A DNA stretch of 64,000 nt, taken from assembly GCA_018873225.1 (NCBI GenBank), contig JAEILZ010000006.1, positions 2,790,001-2,854,000 of the forward strand, given 5' to 3'. Position 1 is the first letter of the stretch. Each line of letters starts with the position of its first letter. The notes below the pieces were generated by a model that was not told the DNA's origin, made no database searches, and saw nothing but the letters and a program-made list of their open reading frames with translations. The translations under genes and the position numbers were made by a program. Source of the stretch: [Phialemoniopsis] sp. UDSM-2020 (Eukaryota > Ascomycota > Sordariomycetes > Thyridiales > Thyridiaceae). Positions 1-10,712 of this stretch are shown here, one piece after another.

Positions 1-432
1 GTCCTCCTCATCTTCTGAGTCTAGTTCTGCGGTCTGGATCACTGGTTCCGGAATTGCGATGTCCTCGAACACAATGTCGTCCTCATCCTCATCCTCGCCA
101 TCATCCAGCATCGGCAAAGGTGCAGCAGGATCGGTTCTTTGGACGGTCGATGACATTTCCTGACCGTCATCCACCGCTGACTCATTCTGCGGCGCTTCAA
201 CTCTGCTCTTCTGCCCTGGCCTCTTGAGCTTTTTCGGCGGCGGCTCTTGCGCATCGGTACCTCGCGTTGCGCGAGAAGGCCCGGCCTCGGATAGCATCTC
301 ACGGTAGACGTCCGGGACATCATCTTGCCTCGCACCCCGCTTCGGGCGGGACGCAGAGCCGGAACTCCGGAGGCCGATGGCGGCGCGGTTGGTGATGCCG
401 CTCGTGGCCGCGTTGCGGCGTTTTGGGGCCAT
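1..432 (-). CDS. rad4: RAD4/XPC-like nucleotide excision repair protein, N-terminal part (cut by window edge)
   Basis: An ATG at 432 on the minus strand opens a frame that stays open for 144 codons to base 1, so the gene continues out of the window. The visible part is the disordered N-terminal region: a basic start (MAPKRRN), a conserved-looking DVPDVYREMLSEA segment near residue 40, a Lys/Pro-rich nuclear-localisation-like stretch (PPPKKLKRPGQK) and an acidic block with DEDDIVFEDIAIPEP. Fungal RAD4 proteins typically carry a short 'YxxML' helix followed by an acidic 'DDIEFEDV' segment before the transglutaminase-like fold, and I base the name on that resemblance. RAD4 binds damaged DNA with RAD23 to start nucleotide excision repair. 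The diagnostic transglutaminase-like and BHD domains lie outside the window, so this is an inference from family pattern, not a domain-level proof. Confidence 0.6.
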   Translation of the reverse strand, partial: MAPKRRNAATSGITNRAAIGLRSSGSASRPKRGARQDDVPDVYREMLSEAGPSRATRGTDAQEPPPKKLKRPGQKSRVEAPQNESAVDDGQEMSSTVQRTDPAAPLPMLDDGEDEDEDDIVFEDIAIPEPVIQTAELDSEDEED

Positions 433-1200
433 CCTTTACGATGCGACAGGGCCGGAGGGGCTGCGCTCACAGCTCAGCGATCCACCATTTCCTAGGTTTG
501 CTCGTTCAACTTTGGCAGCGCAATAAGCTACGCATGTCCTCGTTACTCGCTGATCTCGTCGAGCGCCCACTTTCCAGTCTTGTGTAACAGCAGGAGGAAC
601 ATCAATGGAATTGACGATGACGAAATGCTCGAAGCGGCAGGTGTCTCGAACTTGTCGCGACATCACGTGGGCAGTGTCTGGCATTGGCAGGGATCGTGAT
701 TGCGCTGACTAATACCGTTGATGAATGAGGATCTCGCTGGTGAAGGTGTCCGCGTGTCTCTCCAAAACTCGGTTTCCTGCATGAATAATTTTATTAATGG
801 GATACTCTGAAGAGTGAGAGCATTGGTATTAACACATAAAAGCGAAGCCGCCTCGGTAATTGGCCTTGACCTATTCACTCCAAGAAAATTTGTTTCTTAA
901 TCCAGTAGTAGCCTGGCTTCAGATGGTGTAAATCAAGAAAGAATTTGAGTGCGAATTCAGTATCTATAACTAAGTAGTAGCTTCTTAAGCAAAACACAGT
1001 CATTATATTTCATATCAGGTCATAACTTCATTAGGTGATCAGACGTTTTGCCCTTCCCCAGTGTCGTTTTTTCTTGCAGCTCCCCGCCCTAGACCAAGCA
1101 ACTCACGGAAAGCCGGCCATGATCAGTTACCATTCTGCCGTGATCTCGTGCCAAAAACCAGAACGCAACATCGGGTGACCCACAAAGTACCTGGCTCAGC
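433..1200. other. Intergenic region, no gene seen
   Basis: This stretch separates the RAD4-like start from the stop codon of the next minus-strand gene, so it must hold the RAD4-like promoter and the 3' end of the small Cys-rich gene. It is AT-richer around 780-1040. Only short frames without family features occur. Confidence 0.5.
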
Positions 1201-1434
1201 TCATCCCTTGCGCCTCTGCCTCCACGGGTCATCATCCCACCAGGGGTCCTTGCGGGCAGGGCTGCTCTGGGCCTCGTGAGCGCGAAACTTGCAGTCGCGA
1301 CACAGGTCGGCAATGACATCGTCGCGGTGCTTTCCTCCGGCCCCGAAGCATGTCTTGCCAAAGTCGGCGCAGTTGTCAAACTTGCTGAAGCCCCGGTGCC
1401 CGCACTTGAATAGGTTGTTGATTTGTATGCACAT
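1201..1434 (-). CDS. Small cysteine-rich protein (77 aa), putative metal-binding knuckles
   Basis: The frame reads from ATG at 1434 to TGA at 1201. The product starts MCIQINNLFKCGHRG and has six cysteines plus histidines (C2, C11, H13, C22, C29, H36, C45, C48), ending with a C-x2-C pair and a charged tail containing WWDDDPW. Small fungal proteins of this style (CGHR near the start, then a CFGAG-type turn and a C-x2-C) are common in Pezizomycotina and are of unknown function; zinc binding is an inference from Cys/His spacing. The frame extends 30 codons upstream to another ATG at 1524, but the extension is Arg-rich and unlike the family start, so I prefer the internal ATG. No signal peptide is seen, so a secreted effector is unlikely. 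Confidence 0.55.
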   Translation of the reverse strand: MCIQINNLFKCGHRGFSKFDNCADFGKTCFGAGGKHRDDVIADLCRDCKFRAHEAQSSPARKDPWWDDDPWRQRRKG

Positions 1435-4004
1435 GTTGGTCTTTGCTCCTGCTGTCCTCTCTTTCCCAAAGTTTCTGTCTGTGTGTTTGGTATGTGGACG
1501 TCTTCTCCTACGCACACATGCCAAGCCGCAAGATCGGCTGATGAGGCGGGTGATGAGGAAGATGGTGCTCTTGCTAGAGCATCTGGGCTGGTACCCGTGG
1601 TAAAGGAGAAATAATGATGAAGCCTCCCAAGATGAAGGCTTTTCCCTCTCGATGGTGTCCTACTTATGGTTCCTTTCGTATGCTCCCATTGAATAGACTT
1701 CCAGCCGTTGCTTTTCCCCAAGAGTGTATCGTCAGGTAGACCACGCGTGAACGAGCTGTCTAATAACAGCATGTGGTTCGCGCAGTGGCCGTATCCGTCA
1801 GTGTCGGGACGTCTTACGACGGGGATGTTTGGTGGACTTTAATCTAATCATGATTTCAAAAGGAAGAAGAGAGCAGGGGAAAAGGCAAGGAGCGGCCTTT
1901 TTGAAGCATAGTAGGACTTGTGGGTGTGTACAGCGGCGACAGGGGTTCTCCACCAAAACTCAGTGGGCTGACCTGTAAACCAACGGCCTCAACTGGCTGG
2001 CTCGACAGCTGCAGGGTCCAATTGGTCGTGTCTCTCCCTCACACCCTCTCCGGCACCGGTGCTGCTGTATCCATGTCCCAGATGTTCGTCCCATCAACCA
2101 TACAACCGGCCAGCGAGACACACAGACAAGTGGTCAACGGTCACCGCCGGCACGAATTGATTGCCCTTTTGACAGAGTTGCAGCTTGGGACAGGGACAGG
2201 CAAGCCTTGAGGGGTCCAATGACCGTCTAGGGCCGTGGGACTGCAGCTCTGACATGTCTCTGTTTTACAGCGGTTGTGCACCCTCGTATCTCAGCGCTGA
2301 CGATAGTTAATGCGTCGAGGATCTCGATCACTTTGACCCCTCCATTGGTCGCGGCACAGGCATGCCTGCATAACGGCCAGAGCCACTTACTAATTGCATC
2401 GACAGAGGACCAATATGACGAAAGGATGTCGATTCTCGGGAACCGTGATCCGACTGTGCTATGCTGCATTCATCGTACGAGTGTTGTGGTCGTGAGGCGT
2501 AAATAAAAAGGTCTGGACTTACTCATCCCCCGCCGATTCGGGTGCGTGCATGTTCTGCAACAGATGCCTGGCGAGGTGACATTTGGGCCAAATCCCGTCC
2601 GTTGTGTGGGTTCTAATGGAACTTGACTGTGTCGAGTCCCCGACGTCTTATCTCAAAGTGGATGTACTGTACCTGGACCATTGTGGTTCATGGCACATAT
2701 TGCATTGAAGCGGTTGAGCGGGCACTTCGAAGCGACAGCCCATCGAAACACACAGTGATAGAATAGGTGTGACCTTGTGAGATGCGGCTCTCGTCCCCTC
2801 ATACATACTTCAAGACTTTCCCACTGCCTAATGCCATCCAGCAGCGATCACCTCGCACATCTTGCAAGGCAACAAGATTACACGGCCTCCCGCCGAGGCA
2901 CAGAGGAACAAGAAATGGAGCCCGTGGATCACACACGCTGGAGCAGGGCACCCCGCCGGACGACACTGTCGGCTCGGCAAACCCCACAGTTGCGCTTGCG
3001 GGAGGACCCATCGATCCTTCAATGGACCCATCTCCAGTGGGTGCTAACTCAGGTGCTAGCTGCTAACTCCGTTGGAGGCTGTCGCAAAGAACAATCTGGA
3101 TCGTTGTCTAAACAATAGCTTCAATGGCGAGATAGCCTTGTTAGCATGAAACGGATCAAGCAAGCAAGCATCAGGGGGTGCTGTTTCCGAGAGAAAGAGG
3201 GGATCAAGTTGTCCAATAGGCACGTGGCAGCCACCGACCGGACAAGCAGCCACCGGACCAAAGCCAATCCCGATTGTCACCAACCTTGCGAGAGTAGAGT
3301 CGCGATGGAGTGCTGTGTTGGTGGCGTGCCCAGGCTCTAACACTGCCTTATTCGCGTATTGGCGCTTGCTAGAGCCGTGCTAAATGCCATCAATTCGAGC
3401 TCTAACACCACTTATGAGTCTGGGCTGTCTGAGGGGAAACAAACGTGTGGTGTGGAATTCGGACACCGGCGTAATCATTAATCATTAATCACCGAATTGC
3501 GATCCAGACTGGACCCGCCCCGTATGTATCGTGTTGCGGCGTATCCATCAAAAAGTCTCCCAAGAGCCCCCAAGACGTCTAAGCCACACCCATCTTCCCC
3601 AAACTTCACGAAACAACCTTAAAACTTGACTTCTTCTGCCTGTTGACCCTTGCTCGGTTGACGCGGCCCTTTTTCAATTGCTACAGCTTACCTCATCTCG
3701 TTCATTCTTTTTGCGAGAAGGTCCCTAATATATCGTATCTGCTGGCTGTCATTGATGGTGGCAATTGGTCCTATGAACTAACGAATTCGCTGTCAACACA
3801 CGCGCGCGCATCGCACTTCACCTCCCCCGACGATGATTCGCCGTGACGCTTCCGCCCTACAAACCACGATATTCTTCTCTTGACGCTACCAATCCGGTCC
3901 CGAGAAGTAAGGAAACGGGCGCATCTGGGCTGTGCCCATCTCGTCCCGTCGAGGAATACCAGATATCATAGGAAGGCGCTCCCCCGGAGCAAGCAGCTGC
4001 GACC
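1435..4004. other. 2.6 kb intergenic region between divergent genes
   Basis: It contains only short, overlapping frames with no recognisable domain. It lies between the minus-strand Cys-rich gene and the plus-strand ABC transporter, so both promoters are here. The last 400 bases before the transporter are C/T-rich (for example 3540-3720), as is usual for fungal promoters and leaders. A small direct repeat (aatcatt repeated, about 3473-3492) is the only local pattern noticed. Confidence 0.5.
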
Positions 4005-7000
4005 ATGGCCTTCTTCCGGCAGACGGGCACGCTCGTCCGCAAGAACTTCCTCATCATATGCTGGCGCCATGCCTTTGCGACATTCATTCGCGCCTTCATA
4101 CTCCCCATCATCCTCATGGCATTCTTCACCTTTGCCCGGAACCTCTTCGTCCCACCCGCCCGCTTCGGTATCGCCGATTCCCGTCCCGTCGAGTCGCTCC
4201 CAGATGCCCTTTCCTACGCCAGTGGCTCCGGCCGAGATACCGTCGCCTTCGTAAATAATGGACTTGCAGGTGGACAGATCGACCGAGTCATCGACACGCT
4301 GGCAGGCGTGGTGGAGGGCGCTGGGGGCAAGGTGCGCCGCCTCGGCGCGTCGCAAGAACTTGACACCGTCTGCAGAAGCTCCCTACGCGGCGTCACCTCG
4401 TGCTACGGCGCCGTCGTCTTTCAAGGGTCGCCAACCGAGGGCGAGAGCCGCATTTGGAACTACACTATCCGCAACGACGGCGCCCTGGGCGCGGGCAAAA
4501 TCGACGTCAACAAGGGTACGAACGACGGACAGGTCTACATGCTGCCCTTCCAGCATGCTATCGATGCCGCCATAACGAGTATCGACCCCACGGTCGACAA
4601 GCCCGCCCTGCCCAACACCACGCACGAGTATCCCTACACAACCCTGACGGTCAAGGAGAGGGAGGACAGGATCCGAGTGCAGTACCAGAACTCGTTGACA
4701 AATTTCTTGGCCGTCGCTTTTGTCTCGGGCGTTATTGGTGTGTGCTACCACTCTGTCGGTTTCATGGCTACCGAGCGAGAGATCGGCATGTCGACTCTTA
4801 TTGAGGCCATGATGCCCACCAAGCGCCGCTGGCAGGCCCAGGCTTCGAGGCTTTTGTCGTATCACATCTCCTTCTCCCTGCTGTACCTACCCGGCTGGGT
4901 TATCGGCTCCATCATTGTGGCCCGGGGAGTATTCGCCCACACCAGCGTCGACATTGTGCTCATCTATCATATCCTTGTCGGACTGGCTTTCGTATCCATG
5001 TCCCTCTTTGGCGGGGCTTTCTTCAAGAAGTCGCAGCTCAGCGGTGTTACTATCACGCTGATATACCTGCTGCTGGCTATTGTTGCCCAGACCGTGAGCT
5101 ATCCAAAAACTGCTACCGTCGCGGTCCTGAGTTTCCTCTTCGCGCCGTGTAATTACACGTATTTCATGACCTACCTGGCTCGATTTGAGCGGGACCAGGT
5201 TGGCACGAATCTCACCAAAGTCGGCAATGGTAGCCCCTGGAACCTGCCTGGCATCGCCCTCTGGGTCTTCCTGATCATTCAGATCATTGTCTACCCCATC
5301 ATCGGCGCATTCATCGAGCAATATCTCTATGGTACCAGCAGTCACGGGCGCACCATCGTCTTCGGTCAGAACCAAGAAGGCCTCGATGAAGCTGCTGTCA
5401 AGCTCGATGGATTCACCAAGGTCTATAAGCCGGGCTTTATCCGCCGCATGTTCTCTTTCATCTCCAAACCCAAGCCTCCTGTCTACGCCGTTAATGGACT
5501 GACCCTGTCCGCCGGTCGTGGCCAGATCCTGGCGCTCCTTGGTGCCAACGGCAGCGGGAAGAGTACCACGTTAGACTCTATCGCTGGCACAAACAGGCTG
5601 ACTAGTGGCAGCATCACCATTGACGGCACTGGCGGTCTAGGTATTGCTCCGCAAAAGAATGTTCTCTGGGACGAGGTCACAGTTGAGGAGCATGTGCGCA
5701 TCTTTAACAAGCTCAAGTCCCCAAGCAAGGCGGCTTCCAAGGCCGAGATCCATGAGCTAATCGCTTCGGTGGACCTGGATCGCAAGGTCAAGGCGCAATC
5801 AAAGACGCTATCGGGTGGACAGAAGCGTAAATTGCAGCTCGGAATGATGTTGACGGGTGGTAGTGCAGTGTGCTGCGTTGACGAGGTGTCGAGCGGACTT
5901 GACCCTCTGAGTCGTCGAAAGATCTGGGATATCCTGCTGGCAGAGCGGGGCCGTCGCACCATGATTCTCACCACACACTTCCTCGACGAGGCGGACCTGC
6001 TTGCTGACCATATTGCGGTGCTGTCCAAGGGAACCTTGAGGGCTGCTGCGTCGTCCGTGGAGCTCAAGGACAGACTGGGCGGCGGATATCGCATCCATGT
6101 GCACAAGACCAAAACTCTCGCCGATGGGCCCCCGGTCTCGGGTGTATTCAAGAAGAATTCATTTGATGTCATCACCTACATCGCCCCTTCGTCGCGACTG
6201 GCAGCCGAGGTCATCAAGACCCTGGAGAGGGAGGGCATTCACGATTACCGCTTCTCAGGCCCTACCATCGAGGATGTCTTCCTGCAGCTGGCGGAGGAGG
6301 TCAAGGGCGAGAGCAACCCCTCATCCTCCGACGGCCCACCCGTCGGGAGTGACAATGCAGTGGTGCCCACCGCGAACGAAAAGAGCAATGGGGCCCTGGA
6401 GGACGTACGCATTACCGACGAGAAGCACGAAGACATGGAGCTGCTGTCTGGACAGCGCATCGGGTACTTCAGGCAGGCCTGGGTGCTATTCCTCAAGCGC
6501 TGCATCATCTTCAAGCACAACTGGGTGCCATACTTTGCGGCCTTTATCATCCCCGTCCTTGCGGCGGGCTTGGTCACACTGTTCGTGCGCCATCAGAAGC
6601 CGCCAGGGTGCACGCCGGCGCAGCAGGGCAGCGAGGAGACGCCGCAGAGCTTCCTGACTAATGATTTCGGAGGCTCTATCTACTTCGTTGCCGGGCCTGC
6701 GTCGCAATTCTCCACGACGAAGCTGATCAATCTCTTCCTACCGGCCTTTGGCGGGGCCTCGGGAGCGGGCAACTCGACCAATGGGCGTGGCGGTCTTGCC
6801 TCCATCGCGAACAACATCACGCTGGCGAACACCTACGAGGAGTTCCAGAACCTGATCGTCGCCAACCGCAAGAAGGTGACGCCTGCGGGCTGGTGGCTCG
6901 GCGACGTGAACTCGCCGCCGACGGTCGCCTACAAGGCCAACTACCTCGACACGGTCAACGGCTTCTTCGGCCAGACGCTGTTGGACATGATGCTCACCAA

Positions 7001-8972
7001 CACGTCTATCGCAGCCACCTACGCACCCTTTAACATCCCCTGGGCGCCTGACACGGGCAAGTCCCTGCAACTGCTCGTCTATGTCGGCCTCGCCCTATGC
7101 GCCTACCCCGGCTTCTTTGCACTGTATCCGAACCTTGAGAGGAGGCGGAATGTCCGAGGGCTCGAGTATTCCAACGGCGTGCGCGTGTCCCCTTTGTGGG
7201 TTGCCTACGTGGCGTTTGATTTTGCCATTGTCATTCTGTCGTCGGCGCTGGCAGTCATCCTGTTTGCGGCGCTGTCCAAGGTGTGGTATCACGTTGGTTA
7301 CCTGTTTCTCATTTTTGCGCTGTACGGCCTGGCGACCACGCTTCTGGCGTATCTCATCTCGCTGTTCAGCCGAAACCAGCTCTCTGCGTACGCCTTCACG
7401 GCTGCCGGTCAGGCCGTCTTGTTCCTCGTGTACTTGATCGCCTATCTGTGCACCATCACGTATGCGCCCGTCAACAAGGTCGACGACTACTTGCTGCTCG
7501 TACACTTTTTGGTTTCGGCATTTGCGCCCATCGGCTCGGTGATTCGCTCGCTGTTCCTCGCACTCAACCTGTTCTCGGCCACCTGCGTCGATGACCAGAT
7601 CGCGCCGAATCCCGGCGGTATCCTGCAGTACGGCGGACCCATTCTGTACCTCATCGTACAGTCTGTGCTATTCTTCTTGCTCCTGATCGTCTGCGACAGC
7701 GGTAAAGCCAAGTTTTGGTTCGCTCGCCTGTTCTCGCGATCAAAGAAGCACAGCGCGGCAACCGCTGCACAAGACGAGGCCGACGCCGAGGTCGCAAATG
7801 AGCTGGTCCGCGTGACGTCCTCGGTGCGCGGCTCCACCACCGAGCCCCTCGACGGCCTGCGCGCCGTGCACCTGACCAAGACATTTGGCAAGAACACGGC
7901 CGTCGACAACGTCACCTTTGGCATCAAGCGCGGCGAGGTGTTCGCTCTGTTGGGCCCCAACGGTGCGGGCAAGTCGACGACGATCAGCATGATCCGCGGC
8001 GACCTGCAGCCCAACGACGGCGACGTGCTCGTCGAGAACATTTCCGTGTCGAAGAAGCTGGCGGCGGCACGTGCGCACTTGGGAGTCTGTCCGCAGTTCG
8101 ATGCCGTCGACCAGATGACGGTACGCGAGCACTTGCGCTTCTACGCACGTGTGCGTGGCATCCCGGACGTCGAGCACAACGTGCGTGCCGTCGTACGGGC
8201 CGTGGGCCTGCAGCTCTTCCAGGATAGACAGGCGCACGCGCTGTCGGGCGGCAACAAGCGTAAACTCTCCCTGGGCATCGCGCTCATGGGCAATCCGTCT
8301 GTCTTGTTGCTCGACGAGCCTTCGTCCGGGCTCGACGCGGCCGCCAAGCGCATCATGTGGCGCACGCTCGCGGCCACGGTGCCGGGCAGGTCGATCCTGT
8401 TGACGACGCATAGTATGGAGGAGGCGGACGCGCTGGCGGGCCGGGCGGGTATCCTCGCCAAGCGCATGCTGGCCATGGGGTCTGTGGACCAGCTGCGCGC
8501 GCGGTTCGGGGACCGGCTGTACGTGCACTTAGTCTGCCGCGGAGCCCCGAGGACGAGCGAGGCCGATGTCGAGAGGGTGCGCGCGTGGGTGGCGGGGACG
8601 TTCCCCGGCGCCGAACTCGAGGACAAGACGTACCACGGGCAGATGCGCTTCTCCATCCCGGCGCGCGAGGTGCTGGCGCGGTCGACGATCGCGCCGAGGC
8701 GGCAGGAGGCAGACGCAACGCAGGGGCAGCCGGAGTCGTCTGCGGCTACGAAAGCGGCGGAGGAGCAGAGCGCTATCGGGCAGCTCGTCGTCATGCTCGA
8801 GGAGGAGCGGGAGACATTGGGCGTCGAGCACTATAGTGTCAGCCCTACTACGCTGGATCAGGTGTTCCTTACGGTCGTTGGGCAGCACAATGTGCAGGAG
8901 GAAGGATATCAGGCGCAGGAGCACGAGGCGGAGGCGGGTGAGAAGAAGGGATGGTTTAGGAGGAGGAAGTAG
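4005..8972 (+). CDS. ABCA-type full-size ABC transporter (1655 aa)
   Basis: A single uninterrupted frame encodes TMD1-NBD1-TMD2-NBD2. One membrane segment lies near residues 22-45, followed by a large non-cytosolic loop, as in ABCA proteins, and a helix cluster at about 230-440. NBD1 has Walker A GANGSGKST (from 513), signature LSGGQ (602), Walker B with D626-E627 and H-loop H658. A second isolated membrane segment near 845 and another large loop precede helices at about 1030-1245. NBD2 has GPNGAGKST (from 1317), LSGGN (1413), D1437-E1438 and a TTHSMEEAD H-loop. Both sites look catalytically complete. ABCA proteins move lipids or amphipathic substrates across membranes using ATP; the substrate here cannot be told. 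The ATG at 4005 gives the expected short cytosolic start (MAFFRQTGTLVRKNFLI). The tail is basic (KKGWFRRRK). Confidence 0.95.
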   Translation: MAFFRQTGTLVRKNFLIICWRHAFATFIRAFILPIILMAFFTFARNLFVPPARFGIADSRPVESLPDALSYASGSGRDTVAFVNNGLAGGQIDRVIDTLAGVVEGAGGKVRRLGASQELDTVCRSSLRGVTSCYGAVVFQGSPTEGESRIWNYTIRNDGALGAGKIDVNKGTNDGQVYMLPFQHAIDAAITSIDPTVDKPALPNTTHEYPYTTLTVKEREDRIRVQYQNSLTNFLAVAFVSGVIGVCYHSVGFMATEREIGMSTLIEAMMPTKRRWQAQASRLLSYHISFSLLYLPGWVIGSIIVARGVFAHTSVDIVLIYHILVGLAFVSMSLFGGAFFKKSQLSGVTITLIYLLLAIVAQTVSYPKTATVAVLSFLFAPCNYTYFMTYLARFERDQVGTNLTKVGNGSPWNLPGIALWVFLIIQIIVYPIIGAFIEQYLYGTSSHGRTIVFGQNQEGLDEAAVKLDGFTKVYKPGFIRRMFSFISKPKPPVYAVNGLTLSAGRGQILALLGANGSGKSTTLDSIAGTNRLTSGSITIDGTGGLGIAPQKNVLWDEVTVEEHVRIFNKLKSPSKAASKAEIHELIASVDLDRKVKAQSKTLSGGQKRKLQLGMMLTGGSAVCCVDEVSSGLDPLSRRKIWDILLAERGRRTMILTTHFLDEADLLADHIAVLSKGTLRAAASSVELKDRLGGGYRIHVHKTKTLADGPPVSGVFKKNSFDVITYIAPSSRLAAEVIKTLEREGIHDYRFSGPTIEDVFLQLAEEVKGESNPSSSDGPPVGSDNAVVPTANEKSNGALEDVRITDEKHEDMELLSGQRIGYFRQAWVLFLKRCIIFKHNWVPYFAAFIIPVLAAGLVTLFVRHQKPPGCTPAQQGSEETPQSFLTNDFGGSIYFVAGPASQFSTTKLINLFLPAFGGASGAGNSTNGRGGLASIANNITLANTYEEFQNLIVANRKKVTPAGWWLGDVNSPPTVAYKANYLDTVNGFFGQTLLDMMLTNTSIAATYAPFNIPWAPDTGKSLQLLVYVGLALCAYPGFFALYPNLERRRNVRGLEYSNGVRVSPLWVAYVAFDFAIVILSSALAVILFAALSKVWYHVGYLFLIFALYGLATTLLAYLISLFSRNQLSAYAFTAAGQAVLFLVYLIAYLCTITYAPVNKVDDYLLLVHFLVSAFAPIGSVIRSLFLALNLFSATCVDDQIAPNPGGILQYGGPILYLIVQSVLFFLLLIVCDSGKAKFWFARLFSRSKKHSAATAAQDEADAEVANELVRVTSSVRGSTTEPLDGLRAVHLTKTFGKNTAVDNVTFGIKRGEVFALLGPNGAGKSTTISMIRGDLQPNDGDVLVENISVSKKLAAARAHLGVCPQFDAVDQMTVREHLRFYARVRGIPDVEHNVRAVVRAVGLQLFQDRQAHALSGGNKRKLSLGIALMGNPSVLLLDEPSSGLDAAAKRIMWRTLAATVPGRSILLTTHSMEEADALAGRAGILAKRMLAMGSVDQLRARFGDRLYVHLVCRGAPRTSEADVERVRAWVAGTFPGAELEDKTYHGQMRFSIPAREVLARSTIAPRRQEADATQGQPESSAATKAAEEQSAIGQLVVMLEEERETLGVEHYSVSPTTLDQVFLTVVGQHNVQEEGYQAQEHEAEAGEKKGWFRRRK

Positions 8973-9608
8973 GTTTGAGAGAGGAGATGTGGCAAGATGT
9001 AGTTGGATGTTGGGGGTTGTTGTTAGACTTTCCCCTTTTGTCAACATATAGCGATTGGCTGGGTCTGGGATTTAGAAACCGGCATCATTGCCATCATCAA
9101 GAGGCATGCATAGAAGGGCACAAAAGGGTGCATTTGGGATTTGGTTATTTGCATTAGAATTACAGGAATGGGCTGGACAGGACAGGACGTACATACATCT
9201 CCTTGGTAAATACAGTAAATGCATCTATAACTTGTCTCGAGACTTGAATCTGGTGTGAGAAATACAAGGAGATGGCCAACCTTGGTTTCTCCCGGCCACC
9301 CAAAGCCTTTTATGACCATTGGACGTGTAGACTAGTCAAATGGTCCCTTGTAGTCCCTTGTCGTTCTTCGGTATGATATTCATCTATCAATTCTCCTCCC
9401 TTTTGCATGGCTAGATTTGCTGGTGTTGGTGGCAGACAGCGTACTAAGGGTTAGGGTCCAATGTGAAGATTTTGAGGTTTTGGGTCATCAGAGTCTCATC
9501 CTCGGAGCCACCACACTTTCAACACCATGAATGCTCTCGAAACGAGATCTCCACGAGCACCCACACAAACACAATGTTCTCATAGTAACTCACACAGCAA
9601 TCTAGACC
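8973..9608. other. Intergenic region between ABC transporter and SET gene
   Basis: The two genes are in tandem on the plus strand. The stretch is AT-richer than the flanking genes and holds the transporter's 3' end and the SET gene's promoter. No other gene was seen. Confidence 0.5.
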
Positions 9609-10490
9609 ATGGGCAAACGCAAAAGAAAAGACCCGAGCAGCAATGGCAGCTCTCCCACAGCCTGGCCCAAAAACTGGCCCAAAGACATAACATACCTCAC
9701 CAAGCCATCCTACTCACAGCACACCACCCCTCAACAACTCGCCCTCCTCCGCACACCCCCCTCTGACCCCATACCGCACATCACACCCCCTTCAGGCCCA
9801 AGCCCCAATGTATCCATCGTACCCATCACAACCCCGCCACACCCGGCCCGCGGGCAGGCAGGGCTCTTCGCGGCGCGCGACCTGGGCCCGGGGTCCTTCG
9901 TCCTGCCGTACCTAGGCCACTACCACGCCGGCACTGGCGCCCATTCCTTGCCGCACAGGGACTCGGACTACGACCTGTGGCTCGACCGCGAGGCGGACGT
10001 GGCCGTCGACGCCGCGGGCGCGGGCAACGAGGCGCGGTTCATCAATGACTACCGCGGGGTACCTGGTGCGGCAAGGGCGAACGCCGAGTTTAGGGAGGTG
10101 TGGTGGGACCATGGTGGCGGCGTCGGAGGGGGAGAAAAGGGGATGGGGGTGTTTGTGCTGCCGCTTGGGAAGAAGAGGGCTGCGAAGCTGGCTCGGCTGC
10201 AGAACGGCGGTGGCGCTGCTGCTGCTACGGGGTCGGGTAAGAGGGTTGATGACGGGTGGATTCGGCGCGGGGAGGAGATTCTTGTGAGTTATGGGAAGGG
10301 GTTCTGGGAGAAGAGGAAGGAGGAAGAGGAGCAGGAGGGTGGAGATGGCCATGAGGCTGTCCAAGATGGCGACGAAGAGGGCGGGCTTGGTGACGAGCTG
10401 AGAGTTAGGGCCAAGTCCAGAGAGCATGAGCATGAGGAGGTGGAAGAGTGGGAGGGCTTTGCAGATATTCCTTCGACTTCCCCTACATAG
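9609..10490 (+). CDS. SET-domain protein (293 aa), putative lysine methyltransferase
   Basis: A single-exon frame runs from ATG 9609 to TAG 10490. After a basic start (MGKRKRKD) comes a conserved-looking block WPKNWPKDITYL, then SET-domain elements: GLFAARDLGPGSFVLPYLG (the usual first SET strand), SDYDLWLDRE, NEARFINDYRG (position of the RFxNHS motif) and GEEILVSYGKGFW (position of the GEELxxxY motif). SET proteins transfer methyl from S-adenosylmethionine to lysines in histones, ribosomal proteins or other targets. The NHS motif reads NDY, which is seen in some divergent fungal SET proteins, so activity is uncertain. The C-terminus (about 240-293) is a Glu-rich acidic tail. It is convergent with the RGT1-like gene, 222 bases away. 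Confidence 0.75.
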   Translation: MGKRKRKDPSSNGSSPTAWPKNWPKDITYLTKPSYSQHTTPQQLALLRTPPSDPIPHITPPSGPSPNVSIVPITTPPHPARGQAGLFAARDLGPGSFVLPYLGHYHAGTGAHSLPHRDSDYDLWLDREADVAVDAAGAGNEARFINDYRGVPGAARANAEFREVWWDHGGGVGGGEKGMGVFVLPLGKKRAAKLARLQNGGGAAAATGSGKRVDDGWIRRGEEILVSYGKGFWEKRKEEEEQEGGDGHEAVQDGDEEGGLGDELRVRAKSREHEHEEVEEWEGFADIPSTSPT

Positions 10491-10712
10491 AGAGAGGTGC
10501 TTGCTTTGCGAATTCAGCCAGAGGTTTAGAACATCACAGTGCAGCTAATGAGATATCCATACAGACACCACAGTTGCATTTACTCAGCAAAGACAGACAG
10601 ACACAAGTTATGAATTATATTACATCCAGTCGATACAGCTGCTACCGAGTCAAACGACACCTTGCAGCTTCGCACTAATCTCAAGGGCTAGCCAACCCCA
10701 AGGGTTGTCCTC

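Noticed and set aside
1089..1772. 227-codon minus-strand frame overlapping the Cys-rich gene
   Set aside because: No domain and biased Ser/Thr/Arg composition; the overlapping 77-aa frame has a coherent Cys/His pattern instead.
5483..6175. 230-codon open frame on the minus strand
   Set aside because: It is antisense to NBD1 of the ABC transporter.
7740..8528. 262-codon open frame on the minus strand
   Set aside because: It is antisense to NBD2 of the ABC transporter, whose motifs are unambiguous on the plus strand.
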